Shown: in pieces, positions 52,675 to 61,616 of the stretch
Layout of the letters: every line of letters begins with the position of its first letter
How positions within the stretch are numbered: the stretch's first letter is position 1
Origin: Myxococcus stipitatus DSM 14675
GTDB lineage: Bacteria > Myxococcota > Myxococcia > Myxococcales > Myxococcaceae
Assembly (NCBI RefSeq): GCF_000331735.1
Contig: NC_020126.1
Coordinates: 7,629,501 to 7,693,500 of the forward strand
Direction: 5' to 3'
DNA: 64,000 nt
The notes under the pieces: model-generated
The model's input: only the letters and a program-made list of their open reading frames with translations
Told to the model about the DNA's origin: nothing
Database searches by the model: none
Made by a program: the position numbers and the translations under genes

Positions 52675-53454
52675 GTGTATCTCATCCTCTGCGGCCTCGT
52701 CTTCATGGGCGCCTACCTGCTCAACATCCTTGTCATCACAGTGGGTTACCACCGCGGGCTCGCGCACAAGGCGGTGCGGCTGCACCCCACGCTGCGCCGG
52801 CTGCTCGTGGTGGGAGGCAACTGGTTCACCGGGCTGGACCCCAAGGCATGGGTGGTGATGCACCGGCTGCACCACGAGCACTCCGACACCCCGCTGGACC
52901 CCCACTCCCCGGTGAATGTGGGGCTGCTGGGCATCGCCACCGAGCAGCTGCGCAGCTACAAGCGCGTCATCGTCGGCCTGATTCGCGAGCAGCCCGAGTA
53001 CACGAAGTACGCGAAGGACCTCGACTTCCCGCTCAACGCCCTGAACCGCAAGAACCTCTGGTGGCTGCCGTACGCGGTGCACGCGGGCGTGGGGCTCGCG
53101 CTGGCGCTGAGCGTGGGCTGGATGCTGGGCGCGGCGTACTTCCTGGGGATGATGAGCCACCCGGTGCAGGGCGGCCTCGTCAACGCGCTGGGACACGCCG
53201 TGGGCGGGCGCAACTTCGACACCCGAGACAACTCGCGCAACAACCACCTGACCGCCTGGCTCATCATGGGCGAGGGCTTCCAGAACAACCACCACGCCTA
53301 TCCGGGCTCGGCGTCCTTCTCGCACCACCGCTACGAGGTGGACCTGGGCTTCGTGGCCTGCCTCGCGCTGGAGAAGCTGGGGCTCGCGACCATCGACCGC
53401 GCCTACCTCATCCCCAGGCCCGAGGCGCTGGACGCGACACGCGTCGAGGCCTGA
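52675..53454 (+). CDS. Acyl-CoA/fatty-acid desaturase (delta-9 type)
   Basis: 259 residues, integral membrane. Histidine boxes: HRGLAH (26-31), HRLHH (63-67) and NNHH (204-207, replacing the usual HNxHH), with extra metal ligands from NALGHAVG (170-177). Two hydrophobic hairpins. It introduces a double bond into acyl chains using a di-iron centre and an external electron donor. The GTG at 52675 follows GGGAG. It is shorter than most stearoyl-CoA desaturases at the N terminus. Controlled by the divergent TetR protein through the phased boxes (inference). Confidence 0.9.
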   Translation: MYLILCGLVFMGAYLLNILVITVGYHRGLAHKAVRLHPTLRRLLVVGGNWFTGLDPKAWVVMHRLHHEHSDTPLDPHSPVNVGLLGIATEQLRSYKRVIVGLIREQPEYTKYAKDLDFPLNALNRKNLWWLPYAVHAGVGLALALSVGWMLGAAYFLGMMSHPVQGGLVNALGHAVGGRNFDTRDNSRNNHLTAWLIMGEGFQNNHHAYPGSASFSHHRYEVDLGFVACLALEKLGLATIDRAYLIPRPEALDATRVEA

Positions 53455-53464
53455 GCCTTTCCCA

Positions 53465-53514
53465 TCCAGTCCGGCGCGGCGAACGCACCCTCTGTTCGCC
53501 TGCGCCCGGCTGGA
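53465..53514. terminator. Bidirectional hairpin between convergent genes
   Basis: TCCAG (53465-53469) through GGCGAAC pairs with GTTCGCC through CTGGA (53510-53514), about 17 base pairs with a bulge and a nine-base loop. It is ten bases after the desaturase stop and nine bases before the stop of the minus-strand gene. Confidence 0.65.
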
Positions 53515-53523
53515 GTCACAGCC

Positions 53524-54192
53524 TCATCGGCGTGAGCGCCGGGGCCTCTTCACGGCGCGAACCGTGCGGCTCGCCCCTCCGCCCGCGTAGAAGAGGTCGC
53601 CGCCATCCGACTCGAGCCCCGAGACAGACTGCCCCTCGGGCAGCGTGAGCCGGACGAGCACGCGGCCGTCGTTCGGGTCGATTCGCCGGATGTCGCTCGA
53701 ATCCCCTTCCATCGTCCCGTGCCACAACTCCCCCTCCACCCACGTCACGCCGGTGACGAAGCGGTTGGACTCGAGGGTGCGCAGGACCGCGCCCGTCTCG
53801 GGGTCGAGCTGATGAATCATCCGGCCCCGGAACTTTCCGAGCCACAAGAACCCCTCGGCCCAGGTGAGCCCCGAGTCGCCGCCATCGCCAGGGGCAGGGA
53901 CGGTCTTCACCACCTGCCCTGTCTTGGGGTCGATCTTCCGGATGTGGCCCTCTCCGAGTTGGAAGAGATACCGGCCATCGAAAGCGGTCCCCGCATCACA
54001 GGGCACGTCGATGGCGCGCACGGGCTCACCACTCTCCGGGTCGAAGGACTGGAGCTTCTCGCCTCCAGCGAACCAGACATTCGCGCCGTCATACGTCACG
54101 CCATGGACGCGCGAGGCGGCATCGAAGGGCCCGTACTCGCGCAGAATCTCCGCTGGCTGCGTCTCTTCCGCCTCGGTCCGCGTCTTGTCCAT
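53524..54192 (-). CDS. Beta-propeller protein (glutamine-cyclotransferase/Vgb-like)
   Basis: 222 residues. Four to five short repeats of the type V-x-G-V/L-x-W/Y-D/E-G-x-L-W followed by I-x-x-I/L-D-P-x-T/N-G, e.g. GLTWAEGFLWLGKFRG with LDPETGAVLRTLE, and GVTWVEGELWHGTMEG with RIDPNDGRVLVRL. These are propeller blades as in glutaminyl cyclotransferase-like, SMP-30 and Vgb proteins. No signal peptide from the ATG at 54192; a longer frame upstream belongs to the next gene's complement. The activity is not assigned. Confidence 0.75.
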   Translation of the reverse strand: MDKTRTEAEETQPAEILREYGPFDAASRVHGVTYDGANVWFAGGEKLQSFDPESGEPVRAIDVPCDAGTAFDGRYLFQLGEGHIRKIDPKTGQVVKTVPAPGDGGDSGLTWAEGFLWLGKFRGRMIHQLDPETGAVLRTLESNRFVTGVTWVEGELWHGTMEGDSSDIRRIDPNDGRVLVRLTLPEGQSVSGLESDGGDLFYAGGGASRTVRAVKRPRRSRR

Positions 54193-54224
54193 GTCCGTGC
54201 TCGTCCCTCGCCCCGTGGCCCGCT

Positions 54225-55445
54225 CTACTCGAAGAGCGTGGCCGTCGGGAGTAACAAAGTCGTCGTGAAACCACTGACAGGGGGCGCCACCCAGCGCCGC
54301 GCACGGCCACTGCCCAGCGCACGGACCTGCCCCTCCTCCGCCAACAAGGAGAGCGCGCGCTGCACCGTCCGTTGACTGGCACCGAGCACGAGCGCCAGCG
54401 CCGAGGTCGACCACTGCTCGCCATCCGCGAGCAGTGCCAGCACCGCACCTCCCGCCCCCTCGACAGGTGGCGCGAGGACCCGCACCTCCACCGGAGGCCT
54501 TGGAGCCAAGGCGTAGCCCAGCGGGGTGGCGTGAATCTCCGCCAGGTCACGCAACTGCGTCCTCAATCGGCCCAGCTCGACACGCAGGCGCGCGCGATAG
54601 GAGGCATTCACACGCCGCGCCCCGAAGACGCGCCGGGCAAGGTCGTCTCGTGTGGCCGCACCGGGCCAGGCCTCGGCCAGTGCGCGCAAGAGCTCGAACA
54701 GCACGGGCCGAGTGGCCAGCGTCACGACGCGCGCACGCAGGTGCACCGTGCGACGGCAGGCATTGACGACGAGGTGCTCCGAGCCCAGCAGCGACTCGAC
54801 CTCATCGAGCATGACCCATCCCGCCTCACCCCGCGCAATGACTCGCGCGGCGGGGAGGCTCAGGACACGCGCGACGTGCTCGACCTCGGCGTCGAGCGAG
54901 GGAATGCGCGCACGTCCGGCGGCGCTCCGCACGTGCTCGAGCGCGACGCGGGCGGCACGGGTGGCGCCTCGCCGCAGCGCCACCTCGAGCTCCAGCAGAT
55001 GCGCGACGGCCCACAGCATCGCGGGCGCGCCGCGGAGGTCGAGCTCGGCCACGGCCCGCGCGGCCTCATCGACCCGTCCCAGCAGAAGGGCACGCCGCGC
55101 CTGCAACAGCCGGGTGTAGCGCGCGTTCCGCGTGTCACCGTGGCGAAGGAACGTGCTCAGCGCGTCGTCGAGCGTGAGGTCGGCGCCGCTGAAGTCTCGA
55201 GACGCCAGGGCCACCTCCGCCTCCGCGACGTGGCAGCGTGCCCGCGCGAGGTCGTCGCTGGAGCCATAGGCCCGAGCCGCGCGTCGCAGGAGCTGCGTCG
55301 CCTTCGCGAACACCCCCATCTGCGCCATGGCGATGCCTCTCACGGCCAGCGCCGGCGCGTCCTCGCGGAGCGCCACGCGCTGGAGTGCCCCCAGGGGGTC
55401 GCCCTCTCCCAGTGCCCGAGCCGCCGCCGTGATGAGCGCATCCAT
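54225..55445 (-). CDS. Large winged-helix transcriptional regulator with helical-repeat core
   Basis: 406 residues from the ATG at 55445, nine bases after GGAGG. The N-terminal ~200 residues are Ala/Leu/Arg-rich helical repeats of TPR style (GALQRVALREDAPALAVRGIA; AEAEVALASRDFSGADLTLDDAL). A transcriptional-regulator wHTH resembling OmpR/BTAD folds lies at about 270-330 (RPVLFELLRALAEAWPGAATRDDLA). A second HTH is at about 345-395 (STSALALVLGASQRTVQRALSLLAEEG). Divergent from the DUF899 gene 114 bases away, which it may control. No known family name fits the whole protein. Confidence 0.75.
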   Translation of the reverse strand: MDALITAAARALGEGDPLGALQRVALREDAPALAVRGIAMAQMGVFAKATQLLRRAARAYGSSDDLARARCHVAEAEVALASRDFSGADLTLDDALSTFLRHGDTRNARYTRLLQARRALLLGRVDEAARAVAELDLRGAPAMLWAVAHLLELEVALRRGATRAARVALEHVRSAAGRARIPSLDAEVEHVARVLSLPAARVIARGEAGWVMLDEVESLLGSEHLVVNACRRTVHLRARVVTLATRPVLFELLRALAEAWPGAATRDDLARRVFGARRVNASYRARLRVELGRLRTQLRDLAEIHATPLGYALAPRPPVEVRVLAPPVEGAGGAVLALLADGEQWSTSALALVLGASQRTVQRALSLLAEEGQVRALGSGRARRWVAPPVSGFTTTLLLPTATLFE

Positions 55446-55559
55446 GACGCGCATCCTCCAGCCACCCTCCCGCGTTGGGAAGCCCGTCGTCTTTGTTACT
55501 CCCAGCCCTCGCGCCCGGTCCATTACCTCTGGGGCATCCACCCCCACGGAGGAATCACC

Positions 55560-56273
55560 ATGCCCCCCATCAAGACGGAGTCGAGGAGTGAGTGGCTGGC
55601 CGCGCGCCAGGAGCTGCTGGCGAAGGAGAAGGCCCTCACGCGGATGCGCGACGAGCTGAGCGCCACGCGCCGCAGCCTGCCCTGGCTGCGTGTGACCGAG
55701 CCCTACGTGTTCGAGGGCCCCGAGGGCAAGCAGACACTGGCGCAGCTCTTCGCGGGGCGAAGCCAGTTGCTCGTCTACCACTTCATGTTCGCCCCCGAAT
55801 GGGAGGCCGGCTGCAAGAGCTGTTCGTTCTGGGCGGACTCCTTCAACGGAGTCGCCGAGCACGTGAGTCAGCGGGATGTGAGCTTCGTCGCCATCTCGCG
55901 CGCGGAGCTGCCGAAGCTGCAAGCGTTCCGGCAGCGCCTGGGCTGGCGCTTCAAGTGGGTGTCCTCGCATGGGAGCGAGTTCAACTACGACTTCCAGGTG
56001 TCCTTCCGGGCAGAGGCCTTGGCTCGGGGCGAAGCCGTCTACAACTACGGGCCGCTGTCGAACTCCAACACGGACATGCCGGGCTTCAGCGTCTTCGCGA
56101 AGGACGAGCGCGGCGACATCTTCCACACCTACGGGACCTACGGACGAGGCATCGAGCCCGTCAACGCGGCCTATCAACTCCTGGACCTCCTCCCGAAAGG
56201 CCGAGACGAGGACGGGCTGGCCCACCCCATGAGCTGGGTGCGCTTGCGGGACGAGTATGGCCATGGAGCCTGA
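55560..56273 (+). CDS. DUF899 thioredoxin-fold protein
   Basis: 237 residues, the DUF899 family (AhpC/thioredoxin-like). An N-terminal helical segment is followed by a thioredoxin-type fold with CKSC at 85-88 (GCKSCSFWADSFNG), FVAISRAEL, and the C-terminal FSVFAKDERGDIFHTYGTYGRG. Probably a redox protein, perhaps a peroxide or thiol reductase; no substrate known. The ATG at 55560 has GGAGG upstream. Its end overlaps a small membrane protein gene by 17 bases. Confidence 0.88.
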   Translation: MPPIKTESRSEWLAARQELLAKEKALTRMRDELSATRRSLPWLRVTEPYVFEGPEGKQTLAQLFAGRSQLLVYHFMFAPEWEAGCKSCSFWADSFNGVAEHVSQRDVSFVAISRAELPKLQAFRQRLGWRFKWVSSHGSEFNYDFQVSFRAEALARGEAVYNYGPLSNSNTDMPGFSVFAKDERGDIFHTYGTYGRGIEPVNAAYQLLDLLPKGRDEDGLAHPMSWVRLRDEYGHGA

Positions 56274-56508
56274 GCAGCGCCGTCCGGCGGTGCGCGCTCC
56301 CGCGTTGTCGCTGGTCCTGGGCCTCATGGCCGCGCTCCTGCCGAAGTGCCCGCTGTGCCTCGTCGCGTACCTCCCCGTGCTCGGAGTGACGGTCGGCGCG
56401 GCGGGAGCCCTCATCTCGATGCTGCGTCCCGTCGGCCTCGCGATGGCAGCCCTCTCGCTGGGCTTCATCCTGGTTCGTCGCCTGCGAACGCCACAGCGAA
56501 CAACCTGA
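56257..56508 (+). CDS. Small membrane protein with KCPLC motif
   Basis: 83 residues, two predicted helices (about 16-27 extending through the Cys motif to 50, and 55-72) with KCPLC at 30-34 at a membrane edge. The paired Cys recall small metal or thiol-exchange membrane proteins of the MerC type, but similarity is too short for a name. It overlaps the DUF899 gene by 17 bases, so the two are co-translated and the Cys pair may exchange electrons with the CKSC protein (inference). Start could be the ATG at 56257 or 56263. Confidence 0.75.
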   Translation: MAMEPEQRRPAVRAPALSLVLGLMAALLPKCPLCLVAYLPVLGVTVGAAGALISMLRPVGLAMAALSLGFILVRRLRTPQRTT

Positions 56509-56575
56509 CCCGCCACGGCCCCGTCACCCGCGAGTGAGGCGGGGCCTGGCATCGGCAGGCCTCAGGTCGCGTGCC

Positions 56576-57730
56576 TCAAGGCGCGGAGCCCAGCTCGCGC
56601 TCGACCTTCTCCACCAGAACCAGGGCCTCCTGCAGGTGTCGCGAGGAGGCCACGGTGCGCGCCTGGCGCAGCCGCTCCTCGACGAGCGACTTCTCGCCGC
56701 GCAGCGAGTGGGCCCGGCCCAGCTCCAGCAAGGTCTCCACCGCGGACCACCAGTCCTCGTTTGTCTCCGCGTTGGAGAGCGCCTGCTCCAGATGGGGCAA
56801 CGCGGAGGGGACATCTCCTCGACGCAGGTGGAGCCTCCCGAGCGAGGTCTGGGCCTCGCGCTCGCCCGCGGGGTCCTTCACCGCTCGCGCCAGGGAGAGG
56901 GCCTTCTCGGAGAGCACCAGCGCCTGGGCGTCCTTCGGGTCCTTGCGCGCGCGAACATTGGCGAGAGCCGTCAGCGCGAACATCTGCCCCGTGGTGAAGC
57001 CCACCTGCTCCCGCAGCCGCAGGGAGTCCTCGTACAAGGAGATGGCGGAGTCGAGCTCGCCTCGGTCCTCGGCGAGGGAGGCGAGGTGACGCAGGTTGTA
57101 GGACTCCATCAGCACATCGTTCGCGGCGCGGGCGAGCGACAGGCCTTGCGAGTAGGCCGCCCCCGCAGCCTCGGCCTGCCCTTGGAACTGATGGGTGAGC
57201 CCCAGGTAGAACAGGGCATCGAGGCGCCCTCGAGAATCCCCCGAGGTGACGGCGATATCCCGCGCCTGCTCGAAGAACCCGGCGACGTGAGCCCACTCGC
57301 CCTGCCCCGTCAGGAGCACGATGCCGTAGTGGTAGATGCCCTCCGAGTTGAGCGCGGCGACACGGGCCCGTGCGTCGCCCGATGCATCCGCGAGGCGACG
57401 GGCCCGGTGCAGCACCTCGAGCACCTGGGGCCTCTGCATCCCGGTCCGGTGGCGGAGCATCCGGGACATGACGCGACCTTGCTGCGCGAGGATGAGGGCC
57501 TCGCCCCCTCCGTCCTTCAGGAGCCGGGCGCGCTCCCCCGCGAACTGACCGAGCGCCACGGCGTCGTCATACCGGCTCTCCAAGTCGTAGGCCTGCATCA
57601 AGGTGACAGCCGCTTCGCTGAAGGCACGTCCCTGCTCGGCGCCCGTGCCCGCGCTGGGGGCCTGAGCGGACCTGCTGGTCGCGCAAGCGGTGACGAGTGA
57701 CACCAATCCCACACAGATGAGCTGCCTCAT
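56576..57730 (-). CDS. TPR-repeat lipoprotein
   Basis: 384 residues. Lipoprotein signal with cleavage Cys at 16 (VTAC). The rest is a run of about eight tetratricopeptide-like helical hairpins (e.g. GRLDALFYLGLTHQFQGQAE; ALTALANVRARKDPKDAQAL; AQTSLGRLHLRRGDVPSALP), a protein-binding scaffold. Likely anchored in the outer membrane. Neighbours give no clue to the partner. Single gene, divergent from the 125-residue protein. Confidence 0.85.
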   Translation of the reverse strand: MRQLICVGLVSLVTACATSRSAQAPSAGTGAEQGRAFSEAAVTLMQAYDLESRYDDAVALGQFAGERARLLKDGGGEALILAQQGRVMSRMLRHRTGMQRPQVLEVLHRARRLADASGDARARVAALNSEGIYHYGIVLLTGQGEWAHVAGFFEQARDIAVTSGDSRGRLDALFYLGLTHQFQGQAEAAGAAYSQGLSLARAANDVLMESYNLRHLASLAEDRGELDSAISLYEDSLRLREQVGFTTGQMFALTALANVRARKDPKDAQALVLSEKALSLARAVKDPAGEREAQTSLGRLHLRRGDVPSALPHLEQALSNAETNEDWWSAVETLLELGRAHSLRGEKSLVEERLRQARTVASSRHLQEALVLVEKVERELGSAP

Positions 57731-57906
57731 GTCCCAGTCCTCCCGAGAGGCGTCGTGCCTCCCATCGCGGACCGAAACTAGGGACAGACTCGCCGCCTGG
57801 GGCGCTGATGGGATGAGACGCGGAGCGGAGGGACGAGCCGCGGAGGGGGAAGGACGAGTGACTCGCTGTCGGAGCCACCTCGAATGGGGTTACCCTCTCC
57901 GACATC

Positions 57907-58284
57907 ATGACGGCCGAGGAGCGACAGCAGCTCGTGGAGCAAGCGCGGGACCTCCTGACGAAGCACGTGGTCCGCTGGGAGGAACCCGCGCCGTGGGCGG
58001 AGCACAGGGACTCGAGCTACACACAGCTCGCGGTCGCGGTGCGGCAGGCGCTCGCGGGGGACTCGGGGGCGATTCCGACGCTGCGCCGGGTGTTCGGCGA
58101 GCCGTTCTTCGCCCGGACCAACTCCCACAATGAATACGGGATGGCCTCGCTGGGCCTCGCGCTGCTCGGAGACCGCGAGTCGCTGGAGCTCATCCGAGGG
58201 GTCATGCCCATCAACCTGAACCGGGAGACCCGGCCCCTCGCCCTCGCACTGCTCGAGGAGCCCTCGGCGCGAAGCAACGACTGA
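57907..58284 (+). CDS. Hypothetical protein
   Basis: 125 residues, soluble, helical, with one HEAT-like pair (DSGAIPTLRRVFGEPFF; EYGMASLGLALLGDRESLEL). No signal peptide and no catalytic motif. The ATG at 57907 follows a weak site. It sits alone between a divergent TPR lipoprotein gene and a convergent LytTR regulator gene. I do not recognise a family. Confidence 0.65.
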   Translation: MTAEERQQLVEQARDLLTKHVVRWEEPAPWAEHRDSSYTQLAVAVRQALAGDSGAIPTLRRVFGEPFFARTNSHNEYGMASLGLALLGDRESLELIRGVMPINLNRETRPLALALLEEPSARSND

Positions 58285-58296
58285 CACACCGCTCGC

Positions 58297-59058
58297 TCAC
58301 AGCGGATGGCCGAGCACCTGCTCCAGCCGAGTCCGGTACGTGCGGCTCAACGTCAGCTCCTGACCGTCTCTCAGGACGAGCCTGTGGTCTCCAGACAGCG
58401 TCGGTGACAGGGAGACAATCCGGTCCACGTTCACGAGCGCGGAGCGGTGCACGCGGGCAAACCGTCGCGACGGCAGGCGCCCCTCCAGCTCCGCCATCGT
58501 CTCGCGCAGCAGGTGTGTCTCCGCGCCGATGTGCAGCGTGACGTAGTTCCCCGCCGACTCCACCCAGTCCAGGTCATCCACGGCCACGAGCACCGTGCGG
58601 GTCCCCGTCTTGACCACGAGCCGCTCGGGGGTGGGCTCGGGCCGAAGCTCCTGGAACATCCGCTGGAGCTGCTGCCTCAAGTCTCCGGGAGGCGCCGCCA
58701 GGCGCTCCCTCACCCGCGTCAACGTGCGCCGGAAGCGCTCCACCGTGAACGGCTTGAGCAGGTAGTCCACCGCGGCGGCATCGAACGCTCGCAGCGCATG
58801 CTGGGGCCAGGCCGTGACGAAGACGACCACCGGAGGCGCCCCCGGCCCCATCTCCGCCAGCACACCGAACCCATCCCGCTCCGGCATCTCCACGTCGAGG
58901 AACACCAGCGCGGGCCGCTCACGCGCCAGCACCTCCATCGCCTCCTGCCCGTCCGCACACTCCGCCACCGGATGCAGGTCCGGCTCCGAGGCCAGCAGCG
59001 TCCGCAGCCGCTCGCGGGCCAGGGGCTCGTCATCGACGATGAGCGTGCGGACGCTCAT
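58297..59058 (-). CDS. LytTR-family response regulator
   Basis: 253 residues. Receiver domain with Asp55 (LVFLDVEMPE) and the DYLLKPF end, a linker, and a C-terminal LytTR DNA-binding domain (about 150-250: VDDLDWVESAGNYVTLHIG, FARVHRSALVNVDRI). LytTR regulators bind direct repeats upstream of target genes, often for autolysis, surface factors or metabolite transport. It overlaps the sensor kinase by ATGA, so they are a cognate pair. Targets unknown. Confidence 0.93.
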   Translation of the reverse strand: MSVRTLIVDDEPLARERLRTLLASEPDLHPVAECADGQEAMEVLARERPALVFLDVEMPERDGFGVLAEMGPGAPPVVVFVTAWPQHALRAFDAAAVDYLLKPFTVERFRRTLTRVRERLAAPPGDLRQQLQRMFQELRPEPTPERLVVKTGTRTVLVAVDDLDWVESAGNYVTLHIGAETHLLRETMAELEGRLPSRRFARVHRSALVNVDRIVSLSPTLSGDHRLVLRDGQELTLSRTYRTRLEQVLGHPL

Positions 59059-60215
59059 GACCGCGTCCTCCGGTAGGGCATCGACAAGGAGAGGAGGAAC
59101 CCGCTCGGCGCACGCGCCCTCCACGTCACGGATTGCTCGGCCCCATGCAGTCGCTCCAGCCGCGCGCGCGTGGCCCCCAGCCCGATTCCCTCCTCCAGCT
59201 CCGTCCGCCCCACGGGCGGCCCCACCCCGTCGTCCTCCACCTCCAGCGCCAGCTTCGCGCCGTCACGACGGACACGGACCCAGACCTTGCCGGGCCCTCT
59301 GCGCGGAGCAATGCCGTGCCGGATGGCGTTCTCCACGAGCGGCTGGAGCAACAGCGAGGGCACCAGCCCCTCCCGAGCCTCCTCCGCCACCGACACCTCC
59401 ACCTGGAGCCGGTCGGAGAAGCGCGTGCGCTCGATGTCCAGATACGGCGCGAGCAGCTCCAGCTCCTCGGAGAGCGGCACCTCGTGGCGCCCGTCGCGCT
59501 CCAGGCTCGCGCGCAACAGCTCGCTCAGCTGCCCCACCATCCGGTCCGCGGAGTCCACGTCCCGGTGCATCAGCGTGGAGATGGCATGCAGCGTGTTGAA
59601 CAAGAAGTGAGGCTGGAGCTGGCTGCGCAGCAGCTGCAGTTGGGCCTGCGCGAGCTGCGCCTCCAGCTGGGACGCGCGCACCGCCTCTTCACGCATCCTC
59701 CGCGCATACGCGACCGCCGCCTCCAACCCCACCAGGGAGAAGTAGACGAGCAGGTCGAAGTCCGTCGTCTTCGACGCGATGAACAGGAAATAGCTCCACG
59801 CCCCCGTCCACCCGCCGTCGACCTCCACCACGAGCCACTCGCGCAGCACCGCGAACAGTCCCAACGCCAGCACCGCGAAGCCCACCCCGGGCACCAGGTG
59901 CATCGGCACCTGCACGAACCAGGGCTTGCCCGTCGCGCGAATCCGTCGCGCCACCGCCAGGACGAACGGCGTGAGGACCGCCCAGGCGTACCAGACGCAC
60001 GCCCCCGTCAGCAGCGCCTCGCCCAGTCGAGGCGGCTCCCCTCGCGAGGCCCGATACACGAACAGCTGCGCCCCATAGAGCAGCGCGAGCACCGTGTATC
60101 CGGCCAGGATCACCGCGGGCCAGAACCCGCGTGGAGACAGCCTCCACCCCGCTCCGGGGGCGGAGGCAGCGGCGGAGGACTCGGCGGTCCATGACACAGA
60201 AGGGCTCGTCGACAT
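59055..60215 (-). CDS. LytS/YehU-type sensor histidine kinase
   Basis: 386 residues from the ATG at 60215. Four transmembrane helices (about 33-52, 70-90, 105-125, 140-165), a short coiled coil, then the His_kinase domain with His203 (QPHFLFNTLHA) and a HATPase (LQPLVENAIRHGI; DDGVGP; GIGLGATRARL). It phosphorylates the downstream LytTR regulator. The sensory signal is probably perceived by the membrane domain. An upstream ATG at 60296 adds 27 residues without similarity. Confidence 0.92.
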   Translation of the reverse strand: MSTSPSVSWTAESSAAASAPGAGWRLSPRGFWPAVILAGYTVLALLYGAQLFVYRASRGEPPRLGEALLTGACVWYAWAVLTPFVLAVARRIRATGKPWFVQVPMHLVPGVGFAVLALGLFAVLREWLVVEVDGGWTGAWSYFLFIASKTTDFDLLVYFSLVGLEAAVAYARRMREEAVRASQLEAQLAQAQLQLLRSQLQPHFLFNTLHAISTLMHRDVDSADRMVGQLSELLRASLERDGRHEVPLSEELELLAPYLDIERTRFSDRLQVEVSVAEEAREGLVPSLLLQPLVENAIRHGIAPRRGPGKVWVRVRRDGAKLALEVEDDGVGPPVGRTELEEGIGLGATRARLERLHGAEQSVTWRARAPSGFLLSLSMPYRRTRS

Positions 60216-60341
60216 GGGGGTGACGGTGACTCTAGCCCCACCCCACGGCCTTTGACGAAGTCCGGTCGACGAGGCCCTCCAGCGCACATCCCTCATGCCC
60301 CTGGAGAGCCTTCCCGGACGAGGCCTCCGCTCGCATGCGTC

Positions 60342-61427
60342 TTACTGACAGAGCCTCTCGACCGACTTGATTCTGATCACGCCATCGACATTCGGGTCGT
60401 TGGTCTGGTCGCCGATGGCGAGGGTCCCGTTCGTCGCGAAGTTCTTGCGAGTGAGCCGCGCGACCCCGTCGATGCTCACCGTGGCCACCTTCGCCGCATC
60501 CACCGCGAGCTCATAGACATGGTACGCACCATCCGTCACGGGGAACCCCACGGCCTGCGTGTCGTCCGCCCATCCGATGGCCGCGCGGTCGAGGTAGATC
60601 ATCTGCGCGCGCTCCGTGGAGGTTCCCGCGGGTGACGTGAAGCCCCCCAGGATGGCCGCCCCACTGTCCAGCGAGTTGTGGTTGTTCACCGACTCGACCT
60701 GCATCGTCACACGGAGCTTGAAGGGCCTCGTTGCGTCGAAGGCATTCGCCAGCGTGATGAGCAACTGCCCGCTCGTCCTCGCGCCGGTGTTCGTCGACGT
60801 GGCGAGGCGGACATGGTCCGTGCCCTGGGTGATGGTGTTCGGGTCCTGCGCGAAGGTCCTCCAGCCTTGCGTGGTGATGTCTTCGCCGCCGACCAGCAGC
60901 GGAACACTCGAGCGCGCGGACCACTGCGTCGTCGACGTCGCCGGCTGGCACGACTCGCAGGCATTCGCCGGGTTCACCGCTCCCGCTGCGTGCAGCGCGC
61001 CATCGATGAAGCACCTCTGGCTGCACGCACCGGCCGAGCAGACCTGGCCCGTCCCGCACTGCGTCCCGTCCGCACGAGGCGTCCACGCGGTCGGGGACGT
61101 TCTTGGACTGCACTGCTCGCACCCATTCGCCGGATTCACGGCCCCGGAGGCAACCCTCAGATTGTCTATCTGACAGCGCTCGACACAGGCACCTGCCTCA
61201 CAGTCCTCGATGGACGAACAGGCATTGCCGCAACGGCCGCAGTGCGCGGAGTCCGTCCCTGTGTTCACGCAGGCACCGCCACACTCGGCTTCGCCCGCGT
61301 TGTTGCAAGTCACCGGGCCGGAGGCGTCAGGCGTGGGGATGGGGTCAGGCGGGCGATCATCACCACAAGCAGCCACGAGGCCGAGAACAACGAGGCAGGA
61401 GAGCGCGACAGAGCGAATGGAGACCAT
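60342..61427 (-). CDS. Cys-rich lipoprotein with C-terminal beta-sandwich domain
   Basis: 361 residues. Lipoprotein signal, cleavage Cys at 21 (VAAC). The first half has about 18 further Cys in short repeats: CGGACVNTGTDSAHCGRCGNAC, then two similar units with ...GAVNPANGCEQC and ...GAVNPANACESC. Such units are common in myxobacterial surface proteins. The second half (about 180-361) is a lectin/LamG-like beta-sandwich (FKLRVTMQVESVNN; YHVYELAVDAAKVATVSIDG), suggesting binding of carbohydrate or protein. No enzyme motif. Confidence 0.8.
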   Translation of the reverse strand: MVSIRSVALSCLVVLGLVAACGDDRPPDPIPTPDASGPVTCNNAGEAECGGACVNTGTDSAHCGRCGNACSSIEDCEAGACVERCQIDNLRVASGAVNPANGCEQCSPRTSPTAWTPRADGTQCGTGQVCSAGACSQRCFIDGALHAAGAVNPANACESCQPATSTTQWSARSSVPLLVGGEDITTQGWRTFAQDPNTITQGTDHVRLATSTNTGARTSGQLLITLANAFDATRPFKLRVTMQVESVNNHNSLDSGAAILGGFTSPAGTSTERAQMIYLDRAAIGWADDTQAVGFPVTDGAYHVYELAVDAAKVATVSIDGVARLTRKNFATNGTLAIGDQTNDPNVDGVIRIKSVERLCQ

Positions 61428-61616
61428 GTCGCTCCCACCTTACGCCGCACCCCGCCCGCGCACGACCTCTGCTCGCGACGACATCCCACTTGAAGCCACT
61501 CTCCTTCCGACGACCACAGGCCCGGATGGAAGGTGAAGTGGGTCGGAGTGCCGGCCCCACACACCACACGACGTGGCCCCTTCAGGGCTGGAGAGGCGAC
61601 CCGAGTGGCCGCGTCG

